DNA of 64,000 bases. Origin: Pristionchus mayeri. Lineage: Eukaryota > Nematoda > Chromadorea > Rhabditida > Neodiplogasteridae. Shown here one piece after another: positions 13,021 through 24,377 of this stretch. The stretch is taken from NCBI GenBank assembly GCA_036245805.1, contig BTRK01000001.1:8928001-8992000 (forward strand), read 5' to 3'. The stretch's first letter is position 1; every line of letters starts with the position of its first letter. The translations under genes were made by a program, and so were the position numbers. The notes below the pieces were generated by a model. It was not told where the DNA came from. It saw only the letters and a program-made list of their open reading frames with translations, and did no database searches.

Positions 13021-13841
13021 AGTGAAGACGATGTGTGAAAAAGAGGGTAAATCTTTGATTCCTCCAGTGGCTCGAAAATGTGAGAGTTGTGTTTCACGGC
13101 GCCATGAAGGAAATTGAAAAACGAACGGCTGTGATATTCCTGCGCCTACGGAGTGAAAAAAATATAAATCAGTGCTCATTCAGACCAAAGCAACTTGATC
13201 GAACCCGAAAAGGCTAGATAATGGAAGGCAAGGAGATAAGAAAGATCGAAAAAGAGGTTCTGCCTCATCGCTTTTGTAATAATACCGTTTCAAAAATTCA
13301 TGAACTCTAATGCGCCATAGTCTCTACTTGTGGTAGATCACTTCATCCTCACGGGATTATACGGGAAATAGAGTAAAGAAGACGAAAAGCAAAAAAAGAT
13401 TGAGTAATGCTTTGATACCTAGAATGGCACGAAAACGCGAGCGTTGTGTTTCTTGGCGCGATGAAGGCACTTGACATGCGAACAGCCTTGATCTTCTTCT
13501 CTCTGCGGTGGAATAAATTACAATCAAGTTCTGTCTCGTCACATCATTAGAGTGTCTACGAGGCTAGAATGCGAGAATAGAATGAGGTATGTTTCAGATC
13601 GGATTGAAATTAGCAATGGAGGCAGTTTCAATGATTTAAAACTCAGCGATGGTTGAAAAATATTTAAAAAAAATACTCTGTCTCAGGTTACTAGGAGTAA
13701 GGAAAAGTTAGAGGCGAACGAGTGAGAGGGAGAAAGCTAGACACTGGTATGAGGACTTTATGGTGTTTGGATGGGGTGAGCACTGTATTTATCCCATTGA
13801 GAACAGATGAAAATAGGGTCAGAAATGCATTCTACACACGA

Positions 13842-14140
13842 CACGTGGGCTCGAAAAAATTCGCGCCAGTCAAGAAAACTATTGGGGAGAAGGGAATTTA
13901 GCCTAATTTTAGACTACTACTTGAAGTATTGTGTCGACAGGGTTTTCGTAGCGAGCTCGAAATCAGAGGCCACGCTGTGTATCATACACGCAGCGAAAAA
14001 TCAATTTCTGTGAGGACCGGCTGATGAGCCTGCATTTAGTTGTGGTATGGATTTACCGTATCGCTCCCCGGGAAATGAATTAATGAAAATTCAAACGTCG
14101 AACGCGATCCCGACTTTTTGTACATGTCTCAGCCCACGTG
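13842..14140. mobile_element. About 300-bp insertion with CACGTGGGCT inverted ends
   Basis: The ends are CACGTGGGCT and AGCCCACGTG. Comparison with other M1 units (for example 3041-3075 and 4321-4350, reading 'TCTACACACTATCTATGTCG'-like sequence) shows that this block interrupts a unit. Its interior, containing 'AAAATTCGCGCCAGTC' and 'ATTTACCGTATCGCTCC', is unlike the array. I could not fix the target duplication, so the exact ends are uncertain by a few bases. Confidence 0.5.
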
Positions 14141-15499
14141 CACTATTGACCTGTCGAGAAGCGAGAGAGCGTGTTGAATGAAGAGAACGTGGCGTCGTTT
14201 CTCGAATTCTAATGCTCAGAAGTCTCCACTAAACGTGATAGATCACTTGATGCTTTTGGGGATTAGATGGGAAATAGAGTAAAGAAGACGAAAAAAGAAA
14301 AAAAAGGGAGTGCTTTGGTTCCTTAAACGCTATCATTTAGAGTTTAACGAAAAAGCGAGAGTTGTGTTTCACGGCGCCATGAAGGTACTTGACAAACGAA
14401 CGGTTATGATGATCTTCCGCCTGCGCTGTTAAAAATATAAACAAAAATTTCAATCAGTGATTGTGGTAGATCACTTGATGCTCGCGGGATTGGATGGGAA
14501 GAAAAAGGAGTGAAGGCGAAATGTGAAAAGAGAGAAATGCTATGATTCCTCCCGGGTGTCCATTTAGAGTTTCACGAAAACGTGAGAGTTTTGCTTCACG
14601 GCGTCATGAAGTTCATTCACGAGCTAGCAGCTACGATCATCACCTCGCATGCTGCAGAAAAAAAATAGAGACAATAATCGATATCAGTGGCACTGCTGAC
14701 TCAGCCCAAAGCAACGTGATGCAACCCGAAAAGAGTGGTGGAATAAGAGCCTCTCTCTCATCACTTCTGTAAGAATTCCGTTTCATAAATTCTCGAACTT
14801 GAATGCGCAGTAGTCCCTTCTACTTGTGGTAGACCACTTGATGCTCGGGAGATTAGATGGGAAAGCAAAAAAGGGGAAATTATTTGAATCCTCCAGTGCC
14901 CATTTAGAGTTTCACGAAAATGTGAGACTTGCGTGTCATGTTCCATGAAGGCACTTGACCAACGAACGGCTATAATATTCCTCCTTCAGCGATGAGATGT
15001 AAAAATAGAAACAATCGATATCAGTGGCACCGCTGATTGAACCCAAAGCAATGTAATTCAACCTTAGCAGAGGGCAGTGTAGAGAGTACAATTGTATTAG
15101 AGTTCCGGCATATCTACAGACTATTCAAAGGAGACTAGAATTCGAGAATAGAATGAGGTATGTTTCATAGTGTGTTGAAAATTATATTACGAAAGCGGAT
15201 TCAATCATTTTGTCCTGGACGGTGGTAAAAAAACACATTTTAAAAAATCGGAGAAGGGTAAAGACGGACGAGCGAGAGGGAAAAGCTAGACATTGATGTG
15301 AGGACTTTAGGTCGTTTGGATAGGGTGAGCACTCTATTTATCCCATTGAGATCAGAAGAAAGATCACCTCCCCCCAAATGCTTCTCATAACGACACTTTA
15401 ACGACGTTGCATTTCCGTGCACATCTTGAGCAGCTGACAATTGTTTATCCATCTTTCTATCAACTTTTCTTGTTCTGAATTCTAGGAACACAGCGTCTG

Positions 15500-16740
15500 A
15501 AGGGGCGTTGGCGACAGATTTCCAGAGGGGAGACAACGGATTTCCCAGCGTGATCTCTGTAGGTCACTTGGAAATCGACTCTCTTCTAATTGGGAAAATT
15601 TTACCACAGGGGAAGGGATTAGAACGGAGTTCTCTCCCTTGATAATTGCGGCAGATGGCTTATTGCTCGTTCTCGATGAGTAATCGTCTGTCTCTCTCCA
15701 GTTCCTGTGCTCTCTCGCCCTATCTGACCGACGACAGAGCGCGCAAAGGATAGAGAGAGCCAGATCTGAAGCCGGGGCCGGCTACTAGTTAGCGAGTTGC
15801 CCAATCATCATCAGGGGGATAAGGACTCATTTTCTATTCCATGATGAATGTTCCTACTCGTGTCAATCTACGTGCTCTATCACTGGAGAGAAAACACGAT
15901 ATGAACAGATTCAAGCAGTTATTACGAACGTTTCGAATAGACTATCTGGCGTACATTTTTTTCAATGTTGATTCCCGAGTAGATCAATATCGTTCGTTGC
16001 ACTCTCATTTTCTGTTTGTAGTGAAACACGAATCGAGATCGGTGAATTTTCAAATCGGGATCAATGACAAGAAGAAATGTTCTGTTGATTCCGGTTTCAA
16101 CATTCAACCAATGCGATTTTTGTTTCACTGATATTTGAAGATCAGAATAAATCGAGAGAGGTTGATGACGATAGAGTCGGGCAGAGAATAATTAACACTC
16201 AGCAAAATGACCGCGTTCGTCAACAAATGTGTCAGATAGTCAATGGGAAATGTGCAAGCTAATTGGGACTACTCAGATCAACAATTGTGTATCTAAAAAA
16301 TCGACCGAGGGGTCAGAGATCGCTCTGAGGGGAGAGAGTCAAAGCAGAAGCAAAAGGGAATGAGTAGTGGAAACGACTGAAGGCAACTGCCATTCATAGT
16401 CAAAGGAAGCAAAGAATCTTTCCTTAGCGGTAGCTGTCGGCTCTCACCAGTGAAAAAAGCGAAGCAAGTTGACAAGTCTTCCCATTCACATTTCTCTTAC
16501 CTCACCATAGAAACGTTGGCACTACAAGATACACTACAGAGTGTTCAAGAAACAGGTGTGAAAGGATAGATCAAGATCGTTCAATGAGTACACAGAGAAG
16601 TTGGGGGGTTTCAGACTTTTCAGACGACGTTCGAGATCTAGATGGGAGAACACGGTGAAATTGGTTGTCAGGCGATGTGGATGAGATATAGACGTGAGAA
16701 ATTCGACCTCTCGAAAGGAGCAGAGATCGCGCACTATTTA
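15500..16740 (+). repeat. M2 module, copy 4
   Basis: This contains the 'GATAATTGCGGCAGATGGC' block, the CTCTC/GAGAG hairpin at about 15709-15765, 'GCGAGTTGCCCAATCATC', 'ATGAACAGATTCAAGCAG', and the tail 'GAGTACACAGAGAAGTTGG', which is also found near 9955. Short open frames on both strands at 15841-16131 show no domain and are not conserved in the other M2 copies. Confidence 0.6.
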
Positions 16741-19350
16741 TTCAGAAAAAATCAGGGCGTGAATTGCATCTTAGACTCTATCTGAAATCTTCTCTAACTT
16801 TTGAAGGGAGATGATATTCAGAAAAAAAGAGGAGTCTTCGTGAAATGCACAATATGTTCGAAAAATTAGAAATACTCAATTGACATTTGGAGAATATGAC
16901 GCAGTATAAACGCGGAAAGTTATGAATAGTCCAATGCGAAATTGTCAGGACGAACCAAAGAGCAACACGCAACCTCTTAGAGAATCGCGGCTAATCCCGC
17001 ATGCTTGATCTACCACGAGGACTCTAAGTGTTGGCCGAGAGGGAGAGAGCGAGAAGTAGTCATTAGAGGTGCTAGAAGGAGGAGAGAGAGGAAGAGGGGG
17101 GGGGAGAGGTGGACCATTCATCCATTCACGCTTTTGACCCCAAGTGCGGGAAGACAAGTAGTACACTATTAGAGGAAGTCTGAGAGCATGCAATCAAGAG
17201 AGAGAGAGAGTCAGACGATTACTCGAGAATGTCCATTTCGGAACGATTGCAATGTTTAGCTTCCTGTCCCCGTCCGTATTAGAGATACACCACTCTCTAA
17301 ATCAAATGCGGGAGGTATGGTTGCTACGCAAACCCTAATCAGTTTTTAGGAGGAATCAGAACATTCAGAATATTATGGCGATGATGATCAAAATTCATGG
17401 AAATAGTCAGACCATAAATATTGCCCCTTGTTTGAGAATTGAAATTACGGGAGAGTGAAACAACATAGATACGATCTGGCGACACGCCACGCAAAACAAT
17501 CGCTATTTTCGAAAATAAAGTTCAAAGATCAAAGTCGGGTTGTAAGCCGAAAGTGCTCAGCCCTCTACACGCCACTATCTCCCCGTTGCCATCTCGCTCC
17601 TTCATCAGGCCTCCCACTCTCTCAATCTCACACTGTCTCTCGCTCCCCCCCTCCTCCCCTCTACCAATTTCTCTCCAGGGACCGGAGACACGCGAGTGAC
17701 AAGTGTGGCGTGTACTCTGTACTCTCTCCAATAGCGCACTCTCTCGCTTTCTCTGACCGACGCGAGAGTGTGTAATTTGAAGAGAGCCAGAGATGGGCCC
17801 ACAATAGGACGACTCACGGACATTTGCATAGCTTCCGTCCGAGAGCTGCAACAATTTCTGATTGAGGAAGACGAATTGTGCCCCTGTCCTATCCTACGAG
17901 TGTTCCTCTTAATTTGCATTCCGACTTCTGTCGAGGGACAAATCCCTAACAATTTCCGAGCTTTTACAAATCCTATGGCGTGCTGTTTCCACATTTATAA
18001 AGTATAAACTGATCAATCAGTGATTTCCTCAATTATGCCTAAAACTTAACACGCTTCATCGATCTCTACGCACGATAACTTACGGAACAGAAGAGTAATA
18101 ACAAGCCACAATAACATTGAAACGTTTTGAATCGATAGTGATTTTGGAAAATTACATCTAAATTACATAATATATATCTATTTCGAGCTTATCATATCTG
18201 ATACGGGATAAGTCTGGATTCATACAAAAAGGGGCGGGACTGACAGCGAGACTCGAGAAGGGGATTACTGTGAGCAATGGGATACAATCGATGGTGGGCA
18301 ACTATCGTGGCGAGAGCCTCGCTCCTCGGCCAATTATCGATCGAATTATCAACTAACTAGGAAATGGCTCTAGATAAGACTACTACACTTGTTATGGCAT
18401 TGGCCGAAGGAGCGCGATTCAACCTCTCACCGCACGACAAAAACAGCCTTTTAGGGAGGCGTTAATTGTTTAGAGTGAGAAGGGGGAACCAGACGCCTCA
18501 AGCAAACATCACTTGGCAGGGAACAATAAAAGGATTTTTTTGAAACAGTGGCGAGAAGGGTTGTGGTAAATCATCCCGTAATACGAGTATACAGTAAATT
18601 TACGGCGTAAAGCGAGCGAAGTCGGAGCCAGTGTAACTACGGTAGTCTTTTGGTAGATCAGGTATGATCGATTATGGATCACACCTTTGCTGTTTTCTCG
18701 TTGTTGAATTGCTCGTCATCCGTCTAGAAAAAATCAATAAATTGCTCACAATCAATGAATAATTCGATACATTTATCAGAAGAGGAAATCATGAGTCAAA
18801 CTTGTTTGCATATTAGGTTTTCAATGGACACTCGTGAAAAGACTGCTCACAAACACTTGCATTGAACTTTTTGCAGATCGAGAAACGCGAAATTGATGGG
18901 AGTAATATCTGCGGATCAGCGTACACGAAGCTAATGGAAATAAATAAATAAAATCATATGCTTAAAGTGTACACACTATAATTATGCTATTTTGATACAC
19001 TGCCGCCATATTTCAATCTAGCACGGTTACAAGTCAGTTTGTTAGTAGATCTAAAGAGCTGCAAGGATTACATTCCAAGGCGTCTCAGAACCCTTGTGCA
19101 CTTTGTGAAACGCGAAGCCGCCGAAAGATTACTATCACCAATGAATTTTTTTTTACAATGTCTTTCTGAGTACAATTAGCATTTTTTAAAATAGTTTCAC
19201 TAAGATACTACCGATGAAAACTTCCCAACTACCTTAAGCATCGTGCGAAGCACAAACGTCATGATAAAAAACCATGATGTTCGTATTTTATATGTTATTA
19301 CTTCAACGCGATCCAAATAAATATTTAATGAATACTAACAACAATGGTAA
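16740..19350. other. Intergenic stretch, no gene recognised
   Basis: It includes a GA-rich patch with a G run near 17097 and another CTCTC...GAGAG hairpin near 17735-17790. From about 18.0 kb the DNA turns AT-richer. Open frames up to about 130 codons at 17455-18007 overlap on both strands and show no domain, so I leave them out. Confidence 0.45.
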
Positions 19351-19979
19351 TATCAAACCTATCATTGTGGAAGGCGGTGAGGAACTCGACGAGTTTCTCC
19401 CGATTTCGCAGCAGAATGTCGGCGATCGGACGCGGCTTTTGTTCATTTTTCTTAGGCCATAGAGTTTGAAGTTCGTTGCGAAAACGCATTCGAGAAAACT
19501 TCAAGATCTAGTATTAAAACTTAGAATACAGCGTATTAATACATCTACGAGTATTATTTTGCACTCCTGCAAACGATCGACGAATCGTGGAAATCCCATT
19601 TCATCCAATCATGATTAGATTGTGAAGCGGGAACATTCACGGGAGCAAACAATTAGGGAAAGACTAATCAAACTAACTTTAACAATATTCCTTCGTACGT
19701 GGAAGGCCTCGAACTGAATGATCTTGCTCTTCTCCTTCAGGAGATTCATCATCTGCTTCAGGTTGCCCGGGTTAGAGATGCACCTGCAGTGAGAGGAGCA
19801 TGATTGTCTGGGGGAAGTATACAACGGTCTGGGCACTCAAAAGAAATTGAATTTTCACTCAAACCGTGGAAGGTATTGCAAAATGAGCCTTTCCTAGAAC
19901 CTTAAAAAGGTTGTGAAACGCGAAAACCGGAAGATGAAATGAAATATCAAGTAATCATTGTAGTTTCGTAATTTCACAG

Positions 19980-20130
19980 CGTGTCGAGAGCGGACATGAG
20001 CCAGAGAAGTCAGACAAAAGCGAGAGTCAGTGAAAAGTGACAGAGTGACAGAGAAGCAGAGAGCGTCGCGGTCGGCGTCGCGGCTGACGTGAGAGAGTGT
20101 TGTGAGAGAGCGACTGAGAGGTGAGAAGCA
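19980..20130. repeat. GA-rich low-complexity patch
   Basis: The segment is rich in GAGAG, CAGAG and GTGAGAG on the plus strand, with a short 'GTCGCGGTCGGCGTCGCGG' insert. It lies inside the space between Mo25 remnants and shows no coding signal. Confidence 0.4.
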
Positions 20131-20411
20131 GGCGACTTACGCCTAGTGCAATCTTCCTCCCTTGAGGGATATCCAAATATGTGAAAGGCTAGTGAACTTA
20201 ATGTGTTGAAAACTGTTTTTCTGCCAAAACATCTGGTCGCACAACTTGTGTTTCAATACCCTCTCATAGTTTGCCTCATTGCAATACTCGGTGATTACTC
20301 TGCAGGTCTCATTTTAAATACAATGGAATCCTAAAAAAAACTTCTTGTAGTGATGCTGTCATTATTCCATGCGTTGTTTACACAGCTGCTATGATTGCGC
20401 ACGATGTTGGA

Positions 20412-20450
20412 TATAATTTATGTTATTCTTATTCTTATTCTTATTCTTTA
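20412..20450. repeat. TTATTC hexanucleotide microsatellite
   Basis: Several consecutive near-perfect TTATTC units are visible. It is a simple repeat with no gene. Confidence 0.8.
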
Positions 20451-21391
20451 TTCACCAACATTGACATGGGACGGGAGCGACGTGATGATTAGGTAAGGTG
20501 GTATTCATTCTCGTTTTCCCGCGTTCGGATGCGGAAATTCGGTTTCTCCGCGTGAAAACAATCCAGAAAAACTATATTTCCCATGATTTTGAAGAAGTCA
20601 ATTTTTCGACCCCAAACGTGAGGGGTGCCAGAAACTTTTTCAAAATCGACCCCTAGCCTTAGTCATTGTTGCCGGCGATCAGCACTCGGGACCCCCAGTT
20701 TAGAAAAAAAGTATGGGAATTATCGAATTTTTGGCCATCCGTGGACCCACATCAATTGTTACGTTCTCTGGTGGAGGGTCTCTTAATAATTATTTTCATT
20801 TTAGGAAGTCATAATGAGTCAGAACCCTATCTAAGAATATGCAAATGTGAAAAAAACTACATGATGCACTTCACCTCCTTCAGCCACATGCCGACATGCG
20901 CAGATGTCGATTGATTATCGATTAGTAGGCCAATAGATAAATCAAGTACTATTATCTAGAATACGAACCGGTTGAAACATCGAAGACTCACTACTCAAGC
21001 AACCTATGTGACGAAGTTGAAGGAGAAATCTCGTTGGTAGTCCGCTGACTGCCTCACTTACTGCACTTGCATGGTTCTTCCACCCATTCTTATAGTTATT
21101 GATCCTCCGATGACGTAACCAAGTGTATTGCTGCTTCTAATCTCTCGCAATAATTACAAAATGATCATTGTTTAGAACACTGCAAAATGGACAACACAGT
21201 GAAAACAATTTTTGAATGTTTTTCTTTAATTCGCTAATTCCGAGAACATTGTCGAATGCAACACCTATCGCCGATGAAGAATTCATGAAACATCGACCAT
21301 CTAACATTGAAAAAGCTTCTCGCACTATTTATATCCATGCGAAGTGAACGGGAGTTTGACAAACGAAGAAAAGGAAAGTCTCTCATCTCAT

Positions 21392-22262
21392 CTGGTCATC
21401 AGTTTCTCCACTGCTGCCACAGCTTCGGCGCCGCTCGCAGACCGACTGTCACCGGCTGGAAAAAGGTGATTGATTATATTTTACATATTTCATTTTAGGA
21501 AGTCATAATGAGATAGAACCATATCTGAGAACATGCAAATGTGCGCTCAACTACAATATGTATGCCATCATTGAGGGTAGAAGCTCTATGACTTAGGAAA
21601 ACAGGCAAAAAATCGATTGCAACAAATAAATTAAACTCACTAATAGCGTCATCCACGCCCAGCAGTTTCTGCACGAAGTCCCGCAGCACCTCGGGAGATT
21701 TGGCTGCAATTACTCTATGTTTCTCGTTTTATGTTTTTTTCCCACATTTTCTTCTTCAATTGACACTTGAGAAGACAACATTAAATGTCGCTGCTCAAAT
21801 TGATGTTTCAACGATTAATGAAATGCTAATGTTTTTGCGAGCGATCCGAGAGATGATCTGTTAAAAATCAAGCGTCATCCACGCCCAGCAGTTTCTGCAC
21901 GAAGTCCCGCAGCGCCTTGGGAGATTTGGCTGCAATTATTCTCTGTTTATACTAATTTCCCATTTTTTTTCTTCGATTGAAAAGTAAGATGACATGGTCA
22001 ACGATAAATGTAAAAAGCGCTGATCAAATTCGATTGATGTTTCAACGATTAATTATACGCTAAAGTTTTTGCGAGCAATGATAGATTGTGAGAGAGAGAG
22101 ATAAAAATCAAAGATATATTTGCCTGAATTGCTAAATGTCAATCGATACCGTAATCCTACTCTCTCCCTTCCCTCACCATTGCTGGCGAGTGCGTGTTTG
22201 ATGGCAGCGAGGGCGATCTGCGAGGGAGCGTACAACAGCATTGTCTCGCCCAGAAGTTCCTC
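21392..22262 (-). pseudogene. cyh-1: Cyclin H-like pseudogene, copy C (partial)
   Basis: Cyclin H is the regulatory subunit of CDK7. This copy holds only middle exons, read high to low. Exon e is 22178-22262 (EELLGETMLLYAPSQ, IALAAIKHALASN). Exon f occurs twice, at about 21872-21945 and 21641-21705 (AKSPEVLRDFVQKLLGVDDA). Exon g is 21392-21455 (SASGAEAVAAVEKLMTR). The first exon f runs from GACGCT straight into TTGATT and has no donor. Exon g has lost its donor: AT stands where other copies have GT. There are no upstream exons a-d, and exons h and i are absent. It is a fragment duplicated at DNA level, with introns kept, and is very unlikely to make protein. Confidence 0.75.
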
Positions 22263-24377
22263 CTGAGGGGAAAGGAGATTACGGTACATAGGAAATATCG
22301 ATTAGTGATCTCTGTGATGAAAACAAAGAAAATCATGTGATTATGATTGTCGTGACCTACAGCACAACCTGGGGGAATATACGCTTGAAATCAAAGTCGT
22401 ATTAGTGAACATGTTATCTCATAATCTTATGCTTGTTATGAAGCGCGAACTTTCCCCGGGGAGCAAGCAATTCAGATAAGACGAAGTAACGCGTCTAAAA
22501 AGTATTCCTCTGACTCTTTTTCTCGAATCGGCGAGAGAGTTTGCAAGAGTCAGATATAATTAATTAGACTACCTTGAATACATGTAATGCCTCGAACTAA
22601 TTCAAGACGGGCTCCTATCTACAGTAACTCGTTCTCCATCATTATCATTACGCCCCTCTCACCTGTAGCGTCTGCTGCTCCGGCGGCGAGGGAACGGCAG
22701 CGACGCCCGATCGAACGCACTCGCAGATCTGCTCCAGTCTGAAAAGCAAGGCAATGAACACAATAGTTCTAATGCCATCCCCATAGTAATATCCCATTTT
22801 CCCTCCAGTTTATACCAAACAACAAGAAGTGATGGCAAAACGAATATTCTTGCAAAAAAAAATCATTTTTGCTTTTTTTCGATACAAGATGTGGTTCTCA
22901 CTGCTCCTGTTAGCACCATGCCCACATAACAACTCGTTGAAACACAAAACATCTGATGCCTAAAATAAACATGGCTCAATTTAGACTACTTTCACAGCTG
23001 CTTTGAATATTTCAACGGCAAGGACCATACTTCCCTTGCTATTTTCAAGAGCTAACGACTATGGCGATTCAGTGAAACATAAAACAAAATGAAAAAACCT
23101 TTTCTTGCTAATTCTATTTTCCTGTTCTCACCTCATCATCAGTTTCTATACTGCAGCCGAAGCTTCGGCGCCGCTCGCAGACCGACTGTCACTGGCTAGA
23201 AAAGATAATTAATAATAAATTACCTATTTCATTTTAGGAAGTCATAATGAAGCAGAACCATATCTGAGAACATGCAAATGTACTACAAAATGCCACCATA
23301 GAGGGTAGAAGCTCCATGAATTAGGGAAACAGGCAAAAAATCGATAACAATAAATCAAATTCCGCTCACCATTAGCGTCATCCACGCCCGCTCACCATTA
23401 GCGTCATCCACGCTGTGGGACTTCGTGCATTAACAACGAGTAAATGTAAAGATTCGATTGATGTTTCAACGATTAATGAAACGCTAAAATTATCGCGAGC
23501 AATGCTTGATAGGAGAGATAATGTTATAAAAAAATGCAAATTTGCCAGAATTACTCTCATCTACCAGAATTACATCTCATACGATACCGTAATCCTACTC
23601 TCTCCCTTCCCTCACCATTGCTGGCGAGTGCGTGTTTGATGGCAGCGAGGGCGATCTGCGAGGGAGCGTATAACAGCATTGTCTCGCCCAGAAGTTCCTC
23701 CTGAGGGGAAGAGGAGATTACGGTATATAGGAAATATCGATTAGTGATCTCTGTAATGAAAACAAAGAAAATCATGCGATTATGATTGTCGTGACCTACA
23801 GCACAACCTGGGGGAATATACGCTTGAAATCAAAATTTCGCAGAACGTCGTCACGGGAAACCACGAAAAGAGTGGCAAGTTGCTATTGAAGTTCCTGAGC
23901 AGAACAGGGTACCGTACCCGCATGAATTGATTCGCCGCAGGGCGCAGTGTTCCGATGTCGAAATTGAGAAGAAGCAACGTCCGCTTCATCTCTATCAGAT
24001 GACCCTGAGAATAGATTACGGTAAGGATACGGTATATTATGGTAAAGAATTGTTGCAAGATTAGTCGGAATCCGCTAACAGAATAACACATATTGAGAAA
24101 CAAACGATTTCTTGAAAGCCCAATTCCCACAACCAAACACTGAGTTTCTGTTTCAAGAAAACATTTTCCCCGGTTGACTGAAATGCCACCAATATGAAGT
24201 GATTTCACGATATCATAATCGCCCACCTCGAATGGTCGGAATGGGCAGTGGATGGTGAGTTGATACTTGAGAACTCGAAGGATTTCCGGTTCGAGAGCGA
24301 GAATTCGAGCAGTGTTCTGCTCGCGAGTACCCGATCTGAAGAAGGATTATTGATTGGTTACTGTGATTGCAAAACTA

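Larger units (their letters stand above)
2340..16740. repeat. Degenerate compound tandem array (modules M1 and M2)
   Basis: Module M1 recurs many times with changes. Its landmarks are: a TAGTCCCTTCTATTCG-like block (near 2473, 3630, 4765, 5310, 7430, 10125, 10635, 11225, 14810); 'GATCACTTGATGCT'; 'GATTAGATGGGAAATGGAG'; 'TTTCACGAAAACGTGAGAG' followed by 'GTGTTTCACGGCGCCATGAA'; then 'ATCAGTGGCGCTGATTCAG'. Spacing between M1 units is roughly 300-550 bp. A second module (M2) of about 1 kb is interspersed at four places and annotated separately. No open frame is conserved between units, so I read the whole array as non-coding repeat DNA. Confidence 0.75.
19360..20920 (-). pseudogene. mop-25: Mo25/CAB39-like pseudogene, left copy
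   Basis: Mo25 (CAB39) is the armadillo-type scaffold that activates LKB1 together with STRAD. Three exon remnants lie in the right order on the minus strand. At about 20875-20915 is a decayed N-terminal piece (...VGMWLKEVK), soon followed by an in-frame stop. At about 19698-19783 is an exon reading [17 protein letters not shown] then IIQFEAFHV, with a CTGCAG acceptor. At about 19365-19446 is the C-terminal region, KPRPIADILLRNREKLV then EFLTAFHND. The middle exons of the family (the MLRECI and FATFKDLL regions) are missing. The copy is truncated and broken. The Mo25 match is by recalled family motifs, not by a search. Confidence 0.7.

Noticed and set aside
17455..18007. Overlapping frames up to 129 codons on both strands
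   Set aside because: They are low-complexity (Ser/Arg/Pro-rich) products of CT/GA-rich DNA, with no domain and no splice context.
23780..24226. 148-codon minus-strand frame as a stand-alone gene
   Set aside because: It is cyclin H exon d read through into both neighbouring introns; the exon limits are 23918-24004.
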